From positions 32,167,019-32,231,018 of the forward strand of contig OZ020491.1 of NCBI GenBank assembly GCA_963971405.1: DNA of 64,000 nucleotides, in the 5' to 3' direction. The notes under the pieces are model-generated. The model saw nothing but the letters and a program-made list of their open reading frames with translations, made no database searches and was not told where the DNA came from. This document shows positions 30,597 through 41,691 of this stretch, one piece after another. Within the stretch, counting starts at the first letter, position 1. Every line of letters starts with the position of its first letter. This DNA comes from Psococerastis gibbosa. Lineage: Eukaryota; Arthropoda; Insecta; Psocodea; Psocidae. Both the position numbers and the translations under genes were made by a program.

Positions 30597-31476
30597 GGTC
30601 CGAGTTTACTCGAACATGCTTTCCAATTTATCAATTAGTAGATAGAGGAAATGAGTAATTTCATGGTAAATAATTTTCCTACCGTTAAATTTCGGATATC
30701 TCGGGGGTGGGTGGGGGGGGGGGTTGTCCACCTGACGTCACTGGAGGTGAGGTCAATTCTAGATAGGTCAGGTGTGGTAATGTGTTGACATTACTACACA
30801 GCAATAATGGCAGGGCACGCAATTCATTGAACGTGAATTTTCTATCATTTTTTCAAAAAAAAATTTGCAAAAAACTAAATAGTTTTTTGGGGAAGCAACT
30901 TGTCCGGTTTCGTTACTCAATTTAACACCTAAAACATACCTGAAAGTAGAAATCATCGATTGAAAGGTTTCGCTTATTATATATAACTATTTTTTAGTCA
31001 TTTTTTTTTTGAAAATTTAGTTATTTTTATTTTTTACCCCCCAGAAGCAAACTATCAAGGGGCAAGCGACCCCCAGCATTTTATCAACATTAATAACAAC
31101 TACAATATATGTGAATTTGAAAGAAATCGTTGGAGCCGTTTATGGGAAATAATTTTTTTAGACGTTTTTTTGGAGTTTTTTGAGAATAAACCCCCCCCCC
31201 CTCCCAAATTGAGTTAGCCCCAAATTAAAAAAAAAACAGTCCCGAGGCATTATTTTTCAGAACCAACATGCAAAATTTCATCAAAATCGACCGAGTAGTT
31301 TGCCCGGAAATCGATGAACAGACAAAGAGACAGACATAGCGACAGACAGACATTTCGTAAAAACCACTCATTTTGGTTCCTGGGACCTCAAAACGTGTGA
31401 ATCCGTTAAAATCTCGGAATCGAAAATTTCGACCGTCACAAAGCTTTCCTTATACTACGTATAAATTGGAAAGCAA
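30597..31476 (-). repeat. Dispersed repeat J, copy 1
   Basis: Minus orientation. Left edge TGGTCCGAGTTTACTCGAAC, right edge TACTACGTATAAATTGG then AAAGC. Inside are CCGAGTAGTTTGCCCGGAAA, a CAGACAGAC-type stretch and GGGACCTCAAAACG. The inner ends TGCTTTCCAATTTAT and ATAAATTGGAAAGCA are inverted repeats. Frames here are low-complexity and not shared. It could be a non-autonomous DNA transposon; unclassified. Confidence 0.65.
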
Positions 31477-32710
31477 CAAAATATCGTGTTGTCGTTCGGG
31501 AAGCAGAAAGGAAACTATTATTAAAACTCTATTTTACTGGTACGAGTATGGAACGTAAGAAGCTGTCAACTTCGCTTTCTAACCTGATTATGAGCAATTT
31601 CTTGAAGTTAAAGTTCGTATTTAATATACAGTATACGAGTATGTATTCTATTTTGTTGTTGCTCGGAAAAGCAGAATAAAAATGTATTGTAAAGGTAAAT
31701 AAATAAACAAGGCGACAGGTACAATGTGTTGAATTGAGATAATCTGGAAGGGGTATTAACTGTGTTGGTAGAAAAGGGAAGATGGGATAATAGAGAAATA
31801 GCTCAGCGTGATGATACCTCCACTTACCATAGAAAATAGAAAAACTTAGCTTACTAACTACTTAACTAAAACGGTAACGCTGGATATACAGTAAAATTGC
31901 TGTATTTTGTATAAACTTTTAAAATACATTAATACATTACATTACTTCTAAAGTTTCTTTGCCTATGGCTATTAACTTACGAACATCTGCCACATGTTTC
32001 CTTTTGTTGTATTTTTTATTATTTTCTGTCGCAGAGCTCATTTTTTAAATTAAATAAAAATACAAAGCAAAATTCAAATTCAAAACGACAACAAATATGG
32101 CCGTTTTCAATTTCCCAAGGGCAGTTCCCCAGCTTAAGGTTCCCCAGGTAAAGTGGGAAACGTAGAGAAACACGTTTCCATGGCATTATTTTTCTACTTA
32201 GAAAAACTGGATTTCTATTTTCCCTCAGTTTCGGACTTTCCCTTGGGGTAAACCAAACACAGTGAATACCCCTAATATACAATTCAGTCGAGTTTAAAAA
32301 AGGTTTTACACTTTCTTAATCAAACCAATAGTCTGTGTCAAAACGTAGGAAACGTAGAAATACGGTAGCAAAACGGAAAATTTGCTGGCAGCTTCCGTTT
32401 AATTCAAAGTTCAGGCGAATTAGAAAACTTTGGATGACAAATGAAACTGAACGCACGAGACGCCTGAGGGCTGCGTTTAACTCAATCTAGCTTACTGAAA
32501 ATCTTTGGTATCGATCTAAGTGCCCGTTATATTTTGCATTGATATCATCTGCTAGACTGGGAATTCGGTAAAATGCAAACCTTGCTTTCAATTGTAATTT
32601 GTAGTCCCGCCATATTTTAAACCCTAGTTTGATCCCATAATTGATCCTACAGACGCAGGCTACTCCAACCAAATAATAATAATAAATAATAATTTTACTT
32701 TATGTCAAAA
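31477..32710. other. No gene recognised
   Basis: AT-rich. Around 32100-32260 CAATTTCCCAAGGGCAG and TTTCCCTTGGGGTAAACC are loosely inverted and may be ends of a decayed small element. An 87-codon minus frame covers it without a domain. Confidence 0.4.
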
Positions 32711-32714
32711 AATA

Positions 32715-32895
32715 TTTAGAGTCTTCTATAATAAAAACTGGTACCCGTAATACTAGAAACGTTACGCTCGGGCTTGTCAGTCTTCCCAATTATAAAAGAA
32801 ATACTTCTAGACGGAGCTTTTGGTACCAAGCAAATGCCTCGTATAATGCTTTTAAAAAACTACCCGGGGTGCCAGGGCTTTCAATAGAAAACATA
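32715..32895 (+). pseudogene. LINE C-terminal-like open stretch
   Basis: A plus frame without a Met stays open: TRNTRNVTLGLVSLPNYKRN, TSRRSFWYQANASYNAFKKL, then PGVPGLSIENILLTT. 'xxPxxxxxxxxRSFxYxxxxxYNxLP' is the pattern near the end of many RTE/Jockey-type reverse transcriptases. It lies just left of the 3' tail of LINE H. Moderate support only. Confidence 0.45.
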
Positions 32896-32904
32896 TTACT
32901 GACT

Positions 32905-33545
32905 ACTGTACAATACAATACAATATATATTTCTCTTAAATTATACAATACATGTAAAGTATAAGATAAAATCGTCAGTGTCGTCAAAATCAGGTAGTTC
33001 TGTCATTGTCATTGTGCTAGTGCCTCAGTGACAGTGTAGAAAGCTTTCTCTAAGAGATGGTTTCTAAGCATTTTAGGGAAGTTAGAAGCATTTCTCGCCG
33101 CTCTCAGTTCAATCGGGAGTTTTCTAAGGTAGGCGAAACCTTGTAGTATAGGATCCAGTCGCTCACACTTGGCTGTGCGTGGCACTGGCCTTACAAGGTC
33201 TCCCCGTTGCCTCGTGTTGTAGGTGTGAGTGTCCCCGTTTTGTTCTAATGTCCCCCACACCTCAGGCTTTAAGATATGTAAGATGCAGCTAAATATGTAT
33301 AGACTTGGGGCTGTCATGATTTTTAATGATTTGATGTGAGAGCGACAACTGTCACGAGGTCCCAGTTTTAGCATGTAGCGCACTCCCCTCTTTTGAAGCC
33401 TGAGTACAGCGTCCATGTTCCCTGTGGAGGTCCCTCCCCAGGCGAATATGCCGTAGTTTATATGGCTCATTAGAAGTGTAAGTGTAAGGTAGTACATATG
33501 GGACAAATTGGAGTATACCAGAGGCACTGCTGCAAACTTTGCAGT
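32905..33545 (-). pseudogene. LINE family H, reverse transcriptase 3' part with ATTGT tail
   Basis: 172 codons open on the minus strand: LTLLMSHINYGIFAWGGTST, LRLQKRGVRYMLKLGPRDSC, PSLYIFSCILHILKPEVWG, THTYNTRQRGDLVRPVPR, YLRKLPIELRAARNASNFPK, LLEKAFYTVTEALAQ-stop. This is the post-catalytic half of a Jockey/Daphne/CR1-like reverse transcriptase ('HxNYGxxxWG', 'RxLQKRxVR', 'HxYNTR', 'AFYTVxE'). The 3' region ends in ATTGT repeats near 32908. 5'-truncated; the YxDD core is absent. Confidence 0.85.
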
Positions 33546-33580
33546 ATGGGTATAAGTAGGCTATTTTATTGTTGTGCTTA

Positions 33581-33960
33581 GGTGCCCATTCCATTGACCG
33601 GCTAGGGCTATTTCCAAAAATGGTGACGTGGTAGCAGACATTCAAGACTTAGGTGGCGTTTCCACCGACCTCGCATTGCAGAATTGACGGAAATGTTTAT
33701 TTTCCTCTATGCCATAGTTAAAATTGATCAATGATCATACAGTAAAATCACAAACAAACTAATATTAAAAAATGGCTTCATGGGATATGTCAATTACAAA
33801 CATTTTAATAGATTTCTATAAAAACAAAAACAAACATTTCCGTCAATGTCATTTGCAATCTGCAATGCGAGGTCGGTGGTAACGCTACCTAAGTCTTCAA
33901 TGTCTGCTACCACGTCACCGTTTTTGGAAATAGCCCTAGCCGGTCAATGGAATGGGCGCC
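33581..33960. mobile_element. Palindromic Harbinger-type MITE, family C, copy 2
   Basis: GGTGCCCATTCCATTGACCG to CGGTCAATGGAATGGGCGCC with the same nested GGTGGCGTTTCCACCGACC element as at 7395-7636. Flanks TTA and TTC, so the 3-bp duplication has one mismatch. It lies directly upstream of LINE H (minus sense). Confidence 0.75.
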
Positions 33961-34129
33961 TTCGTTATTGTGATTGTGCTTGTGTCTTGTGTCAGCTAGA
34001 GTTGGTAGGTACCCCGCACACCATCAGGTTAAGGGGGCCTACAGTATATGTTGTTATGTCAATAATCTTGTGAAATAAACGAATTATTATTATAATTATA
34101 TATTATATTATTATATTAAAAGACGCAGT

Positions 34130-34376
34130 GGCATGGATGAGAATAGGGTTACCTGGAAGTTGGCGAAAGCAAGACCAAAAGGTAGAAGACCTATCGGCAG
34201 ACCATGGACAACCCTCGAGGAAAGAATTGAACAACTTGTCGAAGCAAGAGGGAACACAATGGCCGAGCTCAAGACGTTAACGTCCGAACGGGTTGAGTAC
34301 AAGAAATGGGTACGGAGCGACCCCCTCACGCTGCGCACGCAGCACGAAAAGGAAAGAGGACGAAGAAGAAGAAGGA
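34130..34376 (+). pseudogene. LINE family G, C-terminal end, copy 1
   Basis: The plus frame reads WKLAKARPKGRRPIGRPWTT, LEERIEQLVEARGNTMAELK, TLTSERVEYKKWVRSDPLTL, then EKERGRRRRR from a GAA-rich tail. 'GRRPxGRPxxxxxxxIxxL' plus 'EYKKWVRxDP' is a LINE polyprotein end. Shared with minus-strand copies at 42658, 57846 and 59608. About 80 codons remain open. Confidence 0.75.
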
Positions 34377-34870
34377 ATTTTTTTACTTTTTATGTCGAAT
34401 CTACAACCTCCAATTTCCTATTGGCTACTCCATTCCCTACCTACTAGAATCACATAAATTCATGGGTAGTCAACCGTCTAGCGAGTTAAGGTCTATGACC
34501 AGAAATCAACATAACAGAAGAATTTTTCGAATATCGTAACATATAGAGAGTTGACGTTATTCGTTTTGAAGTGAGGTTGTTAGGATACGAGTGGATAGCG
34601 GGAGGCCTCTTGAGCCATACAAGGGCCGGAGAGGTACTTTTGTGGTGGGGAGGAGGGAGAGTTTCTACGACCCTTAGGTTGTGAAGTATGCCCCCAGGGT
34701 AAAGCAACCAGAAAAATATGGGAGGAATTTTTTTTGGAAGAAAGTTTAATCTTGTTTCCGAAATAGATTTCTGGAGAAGGACTAGAGTTTGTGCTGTTTT
34801 TTGTGTTTTTTCAATGTTCAATAGAGCCTTCTATTTGATTTTTTTATCGCTAGGACCCTCTGTTGGTTTT
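34377..34870. other. No gene recognised
   Basis: A 111-codon minus frame is present but has no domain and no partner. Mixed AT-rich sequence. Confidence 0.4.
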
Positions 34871-35224
34871 CCAATGCCTGCTGTCAGCTTTCTGCTTTAA
34901 GCAACGCTGTCAGCCTGGCAGGGGGAGTGAGTCTGTTTATTAAATTGGGCCACCGTAGGGACAGACTCCTTCACCTCAGGGAGTTCACTGACAGGGTGAA
35001 CGTCCTGATTATAGTCAATCCCGAACCACTTGGGGAACATAGTAAAGTCACGCGTTTAATTCTGAGGTGACCAGGACTCGACACGCACTTAGACTGACAG
35101 GGAGTCTCGGCACGTTAATCATGTCCCACCATGTTCTCCTGCCCACGCTGTGCACACTACCATGTTTGCTGCAGTTTGGAACTGACTCTGTTCTGGCGGA
35201 TTGAACTTGGTATGGCCTTTGGCA
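34871..35224 (-). mobile_element. Retroposon F2, diverged copy
   Basis: Minus strand: head side AGTTCAATCCGCC, core TGGTTCGGGATTGAC (diverged), end GCAGGCATTGGAAAACCAAC. More substitutions than the 27483 copy, so older. Target duplication not recognisable. Confidence 0.7.
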
Positions 35225-35400
35225 TGGCCCTTTCCCCTGTCACTCATCACTAGCTCTATCATGAGACTCTCTGTTCACGGACACCAGTCGCTCCTCCCGC
35301 ATCGTAATCGTAAGGTCCATGAATACAATACAAGCAACAGAGACTACTAGTAGTCGTTAGAAGATGGGAAGGATGGAGGTCTTCATGCCATAGGTGGTGC

Positions 35401-35915
35401 CTGAAATTAAAAAATAATTGTTTCCGGCAGCCAATGTCGCATCTCTCCTATTTAGAACTGTAATGGCAACTTGAGTTCTATATAGGGGAGGTGGGTCATC
35501 TGAGCCCGCAAAAATTATTTTTTGAATCCTGGGGCCACTTGCTACGTTGCTTTAATGACTGGTTATGGGAGACAATTCAAGTAATTCAAGAAACATTCAA
35601 GTATATATTTTTGGCGCGAAGCAAATGTCCCACCTCTCCTATATCAATGGCAACTTGAGTTCTATATAGGGGAGATGGGTCATCTGAACCCGCAAAAAAT
35701 ATTTTTTGAATCCTGGGGCCACTTGCTACGTCGCTTTAATGACTGGTTATGGGAGACAATTCAAGTAATTCAAGAAACATTCAAATATATATTTTTGGCG
35801 CGAAGCAAATGTCCCATCTCTCCTATATAAATGGCAACTTGAGTTCTATATAAGGGAGATGGGTCATCTGAGCCCGCCAATAATAGTTTTTGAATCCAAA
35901 GGGCCACTACCTACG
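35401..35915. repeat. 184-bp tandem repeat, about 2.4 units
   Basis: ATGGCAACTTGAGTTCTATA starts units at 35463, 35647 and 35831, spacing exactly 184 bp. The first two are almost identical over their whole length (AATCCTGGGGCCACTTGC, GAAACATTCAA, TTTTTGGCGCGAAGC). CCTATATAGAACT with AGTTCTATATAGG forms a small hairpin at each joint. Single relatives lie at 21380 and 36524. Confidence 0.9.
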
Positions 35916-38593
35916 TCTTAAATTAAAACACGTACTCTCTAACCGACCAGGGCGCCCGAGAAATGAATATCTACATGTGTGTAGGATGTAGGGGCCAATA
36001 CATACGTGGAGTTGAAGAGGGCGTGGCAGAATCGAGGTGAGTAGAGGCATCGATGCCACATGTTGCTGCCAACCCGCCAGCCAGCAGTAACTTGAAGAAG
36101 ACTCCCTAACCCATTTTATATACATACATAACTAACCTAACTGTACTAACGTAACCTAACCTAACTAACATGATTTAGTACCTATCTCATAAACAAACAA
36201 TTTAGTGGAATAATTGACTAATGATGCTCCCTGTAATTAAGTGACTCTAAAAGAAAAGAAAAAAAATATTTTAGTAACCTATTGGGAAATATATTATCTT
36301 TTACTATTTACTATTGTATTATTATATAGTACTATTTAAATGACTAGTTATAGCCGTTATAGCAAGGGCGGATTTTGCCTCCAATTTAGGGGGGGGGGGG
36401 TGCCAGCGGGCAGATTCAGTGGATTATAACATTAAAAAACAATATTATTTTTAATGCCCACTGTAAACCCATGTTTATCTAGTGTAAGTTCATTTTATTA
36501 AATCCGCTAAAATCCGCCCTTGAGGAGACGTGGCTGGTGGCCCCAGAAATTCAAGAATATACGCATTTTTGGCGGGAAGCGAGTGCCCCAGTTATCCTAT
36601 ATTGAACTCTAATGGCAACAAATATGAAAAAACAACAAAATTGAAAGGGTTGCCAATTTTTTTGACAGGGGGTGGGGGCGAAAATGTTAATCTGACGTTT
36701 TATTCTATCCCTGAATTGATTTTTTAATAGAAGCTCACCACAAGCTGTTGTTTTTTAGGGGAATGGTTTTATGAAATAATTTTTAGGGGTTTTCTTTATT
36801 GGAGTAGGTTCACTTCATGTTAAATAATTCAGATGTTGCCTCATGCGTTTGACGTGGTGGAATTTTTACAACAGTCGTATACAGTGATGACTTATGAAAT
36901 TTTAAAGACCATTTTGTCGCGAAAAAAACGGAATGTTCCGGTGCTTTCTTGTGTTTTACCTCTGCAATGATTTACTTACTAGAATAGTAAAACTGCTGAG
37001 TTGAGCCATAAAAATAGTTGAGCATAAAATCACGGTAAATTGACTGAGGCATACTGTTCAAGTTTTACATGATCAAAAGTCATCTTACTAGTAATATATA
37101 CGTATAAAAAGGAAACATTCTCCCCCCAACTGAAAACCATTACCATAAGACATTAAATAAGACTAGACAAGACAGCAAAGCAGAATTGTGGAACAGAAAA
37201 TTTTAGAAAATCCCTGAAATTATAAAAAAAAATAAGTAAATAGGTCTATTTTGTTAAAACCTAACAATTTACATGACTTCAGTGGAATCTCAACAAAATA
37301 CACCGTTTCGAGCAGAATTCCAGCAGCAGGAGGTATATTTCATAATTTTTCTTCAAAATTTCATCAGTGAAAAATATTATGGACTGTGCCAGTGGCGGCA
37401 CCAGAAATTTTAAGGCGGGGGCCATGGGGGGGGGGGGCATGACTTCTATCTGGGGGCCAAAAAAAAAACCTTTTTCGTTGGGAGTAGGTATAATGAAAGT
37501 AAGTAACTTGTAACCAGTTTTAATTCTGACGTTTTTGAGTTACAAAAATTCTGCTATATAACATGTAAAATATCTCAAAAGTGGGGGCGGGGGAGAAACT
37601 TTCGGGGGTGGGGGCAGGCCCCTCCGGGCACAAAGAACAATGTGTTAAAAAATTATATTCAAACATAACAATTTAGAGTAAGCTATTCCACCCATGGACC
37701 ACTCCAATCAGATATTCAACAAAGGGAGTGAATGCTGCAATTATTAATAAAATTAATAAATCAAAAGTTAAGTTAAAGCGCAGGGGTATTAGTGGGTGCT
37801 GACAGTTTTGAAAAACATTGTCAGCAACAGATTAAAGGGGTTAGCGATGACAGTTCCTGACTTATCCAGCTAGATGGAGATTTATTGTTCTTTTTTAGCA
37901 CGAGCTCAAGGCGATTTTCAGTTGTCTCAAAATTGAAAAATTGGTGCTCGATGTGCTCCTAAAAAGTAGAATTTGATTGAAGGACGGCTTGTAAGGTAAT
38001 CAGAGGGTTTAATAAGTTACTACAAATGTTCCTTAACACTTTAAATTTACACACATGTGACCACAATTACTGTTTTTTTACTTTATCCGTTTTTTCAATA
38101 TTCTTAGGTTCAAACTGGTCGGGATTTTGGCGGAATAAATTTATGTAGTATCGATTAAATTATAACGTAATAAATTAACTTATAACAGGTTTCCTACATT
38201 TTGGGGGTGCAGCAACCCCCCCTCCCCCTGTATCCATCCTTACATTTCTTCTATATATAGGCTAGAACTCCGTAAGTACACCATTCAAATTGGCTACAAA
38301 GTGCATGTACAGCGCAAGTTTTGAAATCGGTATAAGAAGACTTAAAGAGACAAAAACGCTTCATGGAAAAAAAAATGTTTCAATGGCAGAAATTGCTAAA
38401 GAAAAGAAACAAACATGGCCGCCAACGTTTGAAGTATAAAATAGAGAACACACCTTGACAGTAATGGATGATGCCAACACTTGAACAAGTTTTTGACGAC
38501 CTTTTTTTATTTTTTGAGCGATGCTTCTCGTACCATAGAGCTCATGTGAAAAATGACTCTGCACGGTTGACGGGCCTCTTAATATCTTATACA
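35916..38593. other. No gene; small inverted-repeat element at 36363-36519 and G-rich patches
   Basis: 36363-36519 has ends CAAGGGCGGATTTT and AAAATCCGCCCTTG, a 14-bp exact inverted pair around a G run; a small TIR element. 36524-36620 matches the 184-bp unit. 37384-37640 is G-rich (GTGGCGGCACCAGAAATTTT, two G runs) and looks like a family P relative. The remainder is AT-rich without a credible frame. Confidence 0.5.
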
Positions 38594-38668
38594 GCGTGCG
38601 TGGCGTACTGGTAATGGTTTTGACTTTTAGCCAAGAGGTTGTGGGTTCGAGGCTCACGCGTGCCCCCT
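38594..38668 (+). mobile_element. tRNA-like sequence (tRNA-Lys type), pseudogene or SINE head
   Basis: TGGCGTACTGGTAATGG resembles an A box, TTTTGACTTTTAGCCAAGA an anticodon arm with TTT, and GTGGGTTCGAGGCTCAC a paired T arm with B box. A T run follows at 38671. The two acceptor strands do not pair (GCGTGCG against GCGTGCC), so it is not a functional tRNA gene. A decayed SINE head is the likeliest reading. Confidence 0.45.
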
Positions 38669-38827
38669 TTTTTTGGTCATGTTTCGGAGGCCATGTAAGG
38701 TAGGGCGTCCCGTATCAATTATGTTAGCATGTCTCGTTATAGGTATTTTCACTTTATTTCACGTTCAAGAACCATATTGATACCTTAACCGCAAGTGACA
38801 TAAATCCAAAATTGCAACTTTTCAATG

Positions 38828-39600
38828 GGCCGATTATGGCGATTGGTATTAACTTACTGCAGCAGCAGCCTGATCGGGGCGTTTATAATACCGGTATTTA
38901 TTTAATCCACTGGTAAACAAGATAATTTTATAATGGAAAGTGCTACTCAAAATTTGTTTGTTTACAGTTATAATCCTAGGGTATTTATTTAACCCCGGTA
39001 TTATAAACGCCTCGATCAGACTGCTGCAGGCTGATCATGGCGATTATACTGGGGTTAATATAAATCCCTTGCTATTAAAAATGTAAACAAGATAATTTTA
39101 TAATGGAAAGTGCTATTCAAAATTGGTTTGTTTACAGTTTTAATCACAGGAGTAAGTTAATACCAATCGCCATGATCAGCCTGTAGCCTGATCGAGGCGA
39201 TTATAATGCCGGTATTTATTTAATCCCCTGGTATTAAAAATGTAAACAAGATAATTTTATAATGGAAAGTGCTATTCAAAATTGGTTTGTTTACAGTTTT
39301 AATCACAGGAGTAAGTTAATACCAATCGACATGATCAGCCTGTAGCCTGATCGAGGCGATTATAATGCCGGTATTTATTTAATCCCCTGGTATTAAAAAT
39401 GTAAACAAGATAATTTTATAATGGAAAGTGCTATTCAAAATTCGTTTGTTTACAGTTATAATCCTAGGGTATTTATTTAACCCCGGTATTATAATCGCCT
39501 CGATCAGGCTGCTGCTGGGGTTAAAACTGTAACCAAACAAATTTTGAATATCACATTCCATTGTAAAATTATCTTGCTTACATTTTTAATGTCAGGGTAT
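38828..39600. repeat. Tandem array of palindromic MITE family A (four full copies plus ends)
   Basis: Full copies at about 38866-39024, 39026-39183, 39185-39343 and 39344-39513, with an end piece before and a part copy after (39514-39600). Each has CCTGATC..GGCGATTATA at the left and the complement at the right, and AAAATGTAAACAAGATAATT plus GGAAAGTGCTATTCAAAATT inside. Copies 2 and 3 share a right half (CAGGAGTAAGTTAATACCAA) not found in 1 and 4. Separators are only a few bases (TG, GT, TGCAG). Confidence 0.85.
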
Positions 39601-40237
39601 TATTACCAGGGCTGTAGACCGTTATCAATATGGCTGCTAGTGTAGCCTGCCCAAGATAAGTTCGCAATTTCGCTGGAAAAATAGCCTGCACAAGCTAAGT
39701 ACAGAGTACAATCGCCAGGAGAGTAAAAATTCATTGATTTAGGGCCTACTATTTTCAATATTTTCTGCATCGACTGTAACTACACAAATATTTTTTTCTT
39801 CTTGATATAGGTGTTTTGCCAGTCGAAAAGGGAATTTTTTCCGAACACGTGCGTGGATACCAATATTTCATTTTCGCCAATTTTAGATTTATGTGGTATG
39901 CGAATTAAGGTACGAATATGGAAGTTCTGGGGCTCGGCCTCCTGTTAGTACTGCATAGGAACTTTGTGTCATTGCATGCTGATAAATGATTATTAACTGA
40001 TGATGCCATATAATCGGTATTTCGTGATTCATATCATGCATTCTATGATATCATGAATGGCGAACTTGTCATTACTGTGCTTAACCACTACTGGTGTTCG
40101 TTCACAATGAACGTTTGGTTATTTACGTGTGTCATGCACACTTGCATAAACATGGCTATGCAATAATGTAAGAGCCGGTTAATTTTTGCTTTATTTAGCG
40201 GGGGACCCACCCCCCCCCCCCATCGATCCGCCTTTGA
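39601..40237. other. No gene recognised
   Basis: AT-rich with a C run at about 40208-40221. No repeat partner and no frame of note. Confidence 0.45.
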
Positions 40238-40418
40238 TAGGTTTATAATAGACGAAATTTTTGGCCTCGAGATTTCAGTGCATTTACACGTTTCGAGGTC
40301 CCATAAGAACCCAAAAAATTAGTTTTTACACAATGTCTGCCTGTTCGTCAACGGCAAACTACTCGGTGGATTTTGATGAAATTTTGCGTGTAGGTTCGCA
40401 TAAATCATAATTATTAGG
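40238..40418 (+). repeat. Dispersed repeat J, fragment
   Basis: TCGAGATTTCAGTGCATTTA, ACGTTTCGAGGTCCCA, AACTACTCGGTGGATTTTG and GTGTAGGTTCGCA follow the J order. Then GGACGGGCGTTGGCTGAAG and a GAA repeat (40439-40462) form a separate LINE-type tail. Confidence 0.65.
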
Positions 40419-40924
40419 ACCAAGGACGGGCGTTGGCTGAAGAAGAAGAAGAAGAAGAAGAAGTAAATTACGAAACACGTAGCCTTAGAAACATCATTCT
40501 TCTCCCCGTATCGACCCCCCCCCCCTTCTGACCCGCTAGTCAGTCGCTTTTGAAACCAAAACTGCCCTTTGATCGCTTGATAAGCAGTAGGGCTTATAAA
40601 GTTTGCGTCGCTGGAAGTTTAACCCTCTGAGTTTAGCCCATTGAAAATGATCTGATTTTCAATACTACTGAGACTATAGCCCTCAGGCTTCCTGAAAATT
40701 TCATTTGGGCTGGCCACGGTTTTGGGTTTTATTGAATTTTCAATGGGGCCCAAGGGGGTGATTTAGGGTAGTAATAGTGGCTTTTGTGTGTTAGTCCTTG
40801 CATGCTATTGAATGAACTGATAGCAACAGCATGGCTTTAGGGCTTCCGTAATGAAGGTATGGTACAGTAAATTATGCTTCAGGCCTGATATTTTGCTTGG
40901 GGAAGAGGAAAAAAAATTAACTTC

Positions 40925-41045
40925 TGTCCGGAACTTCTTCTTCTGCTTTATGTCTCTTCTAGCGAAGTTGGCTATCATCAAGCAATATAGACCTTGGAGA
41001 CTGCTGGCCTGAAAAGGGAAGTCGTGCTCTTACCAAACCACTGAC
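40925..41045 (-). pseudogene. LINE family E, extreme C-terminus
   Basis: The minus strand reads LRQWFGKSTTSLFRPAVSKV, then, after a one-base shift, MIANFARRDIKQKKK from the tail. The motif 'LRxWFGKSxxxLFRxAVxKVxIAMMIANxR' is the end of family E. It abuts a plus-strand copy of the same family at 41046. Confidence 0.75.
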
Positions 41046-41440
41046 GCAGGGATGTTCATCTACCTCCTACTTGCTGCTGACGGTTAAGAAACGGAAACTA
41101 ACATACTTCCATGCCGTTTAATAATTACTAAACCTGGGGTTGAAAACTTACACAGAACAATTTTATGTACTAAAATTATCTTCTCTACATTTTTAACCCC
41201 AGAATAAGTAATTATTAAAAGACATACTTCGGCCATGTAATGAGAAACGAAAAGTAACGTCTTCTGCAAGTAATTTCCATGGGAAGATAGAGGGACAGAC
41301 AGCTCCCGCCAGAAGAACAATATCCTGATTGAAAACCTGAGGCTGTGGTTTCGCAAGAGCTCTACTTCCATTTTCAGAGCAGCCTTCTCCATGGTCAAAA
41401 TTGTCATGATGATCGCAAAGCTTCGATAGAAGAGGCATTT
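41046..41440 (+). pseudogene. LINE family E, plus-strand copy interrupted by a MITE
   Basis: LLLTVKKRKLTYF at 41085-41112; after the MITE, YFGHVMRNEK at 41224, RLLQVISMG, GKIEGQTAPARRTIS and NLRLWFRKSSTSIFRAAFSM, VKIVMMIAKLR-stop in three frames. So there are at least two frameshifts plus stops. Orientation is opposite to both neighbours (40925-41045 and 41466-41690). Confidence 0.8.
41117..41219. mobile_element. 103-bp palindromic MITE inside LINE E
   Basis: TTTAATAATTACT at the left, AGTAATTATTAAA at the right, and CTGGGGTT with AACCCCAG further in. The LINE text is repeated on both sides: ACATACTTCCATG before and ACATACTTCGGCCATG after. This implies an insertion with a target duplication of roughly 14-16 bp, longer than usual for DNA transposons. 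Confidence 0.7.
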
Positions 41441-41465
41441 AAAGAATAACTTCTTCAGTCGGGAG

Positions 41466-41690
41466 CCTCAGTCATTCCTCATCACAAGACAAGTGCATGC
41501 TAGTTTCTGTTTCTTAACCATCGGCAGCTTCTGTCTCTATTCGCCTCAGGACCTCGGCATTAGGTCCACGATCGCTCCAAGAAATGCGCAGCATTCTTGT
41601 GTACCTACATCCACATTTCAAATGTACTGATTCTGTTCTCGTCTTGTGGCAACGTCCATCCTTGTATACCATGTACATAGTTTTACCCTG
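41466..41690 (-). pseudogene. LINE family E, thumb-region fragment
   Basis: Minus strand: RISTFEMWM, then RMLRISWSDRGPNAEVLRRI and ETEAADG-stop, with a shift between the first two blocks. The same region as 10620-10800. Third family E piece within 800 bp. Confidence 0.7.
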
Positions 41691-41691
41691 C

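Noticed and set aside
34486-34821. 111-codon minus-strand frame
   Set aside because: No domain, no repeat partner, Pro/His-rich low-complexity stretch from G-rich DNA.
36126-36175. CCTAA repeats suggesting a TTAGG arthropod telomere tract
   Set aside because: Only two or three imperfect units in a stretch of similar ACTAAC text; chance or microsatellite.
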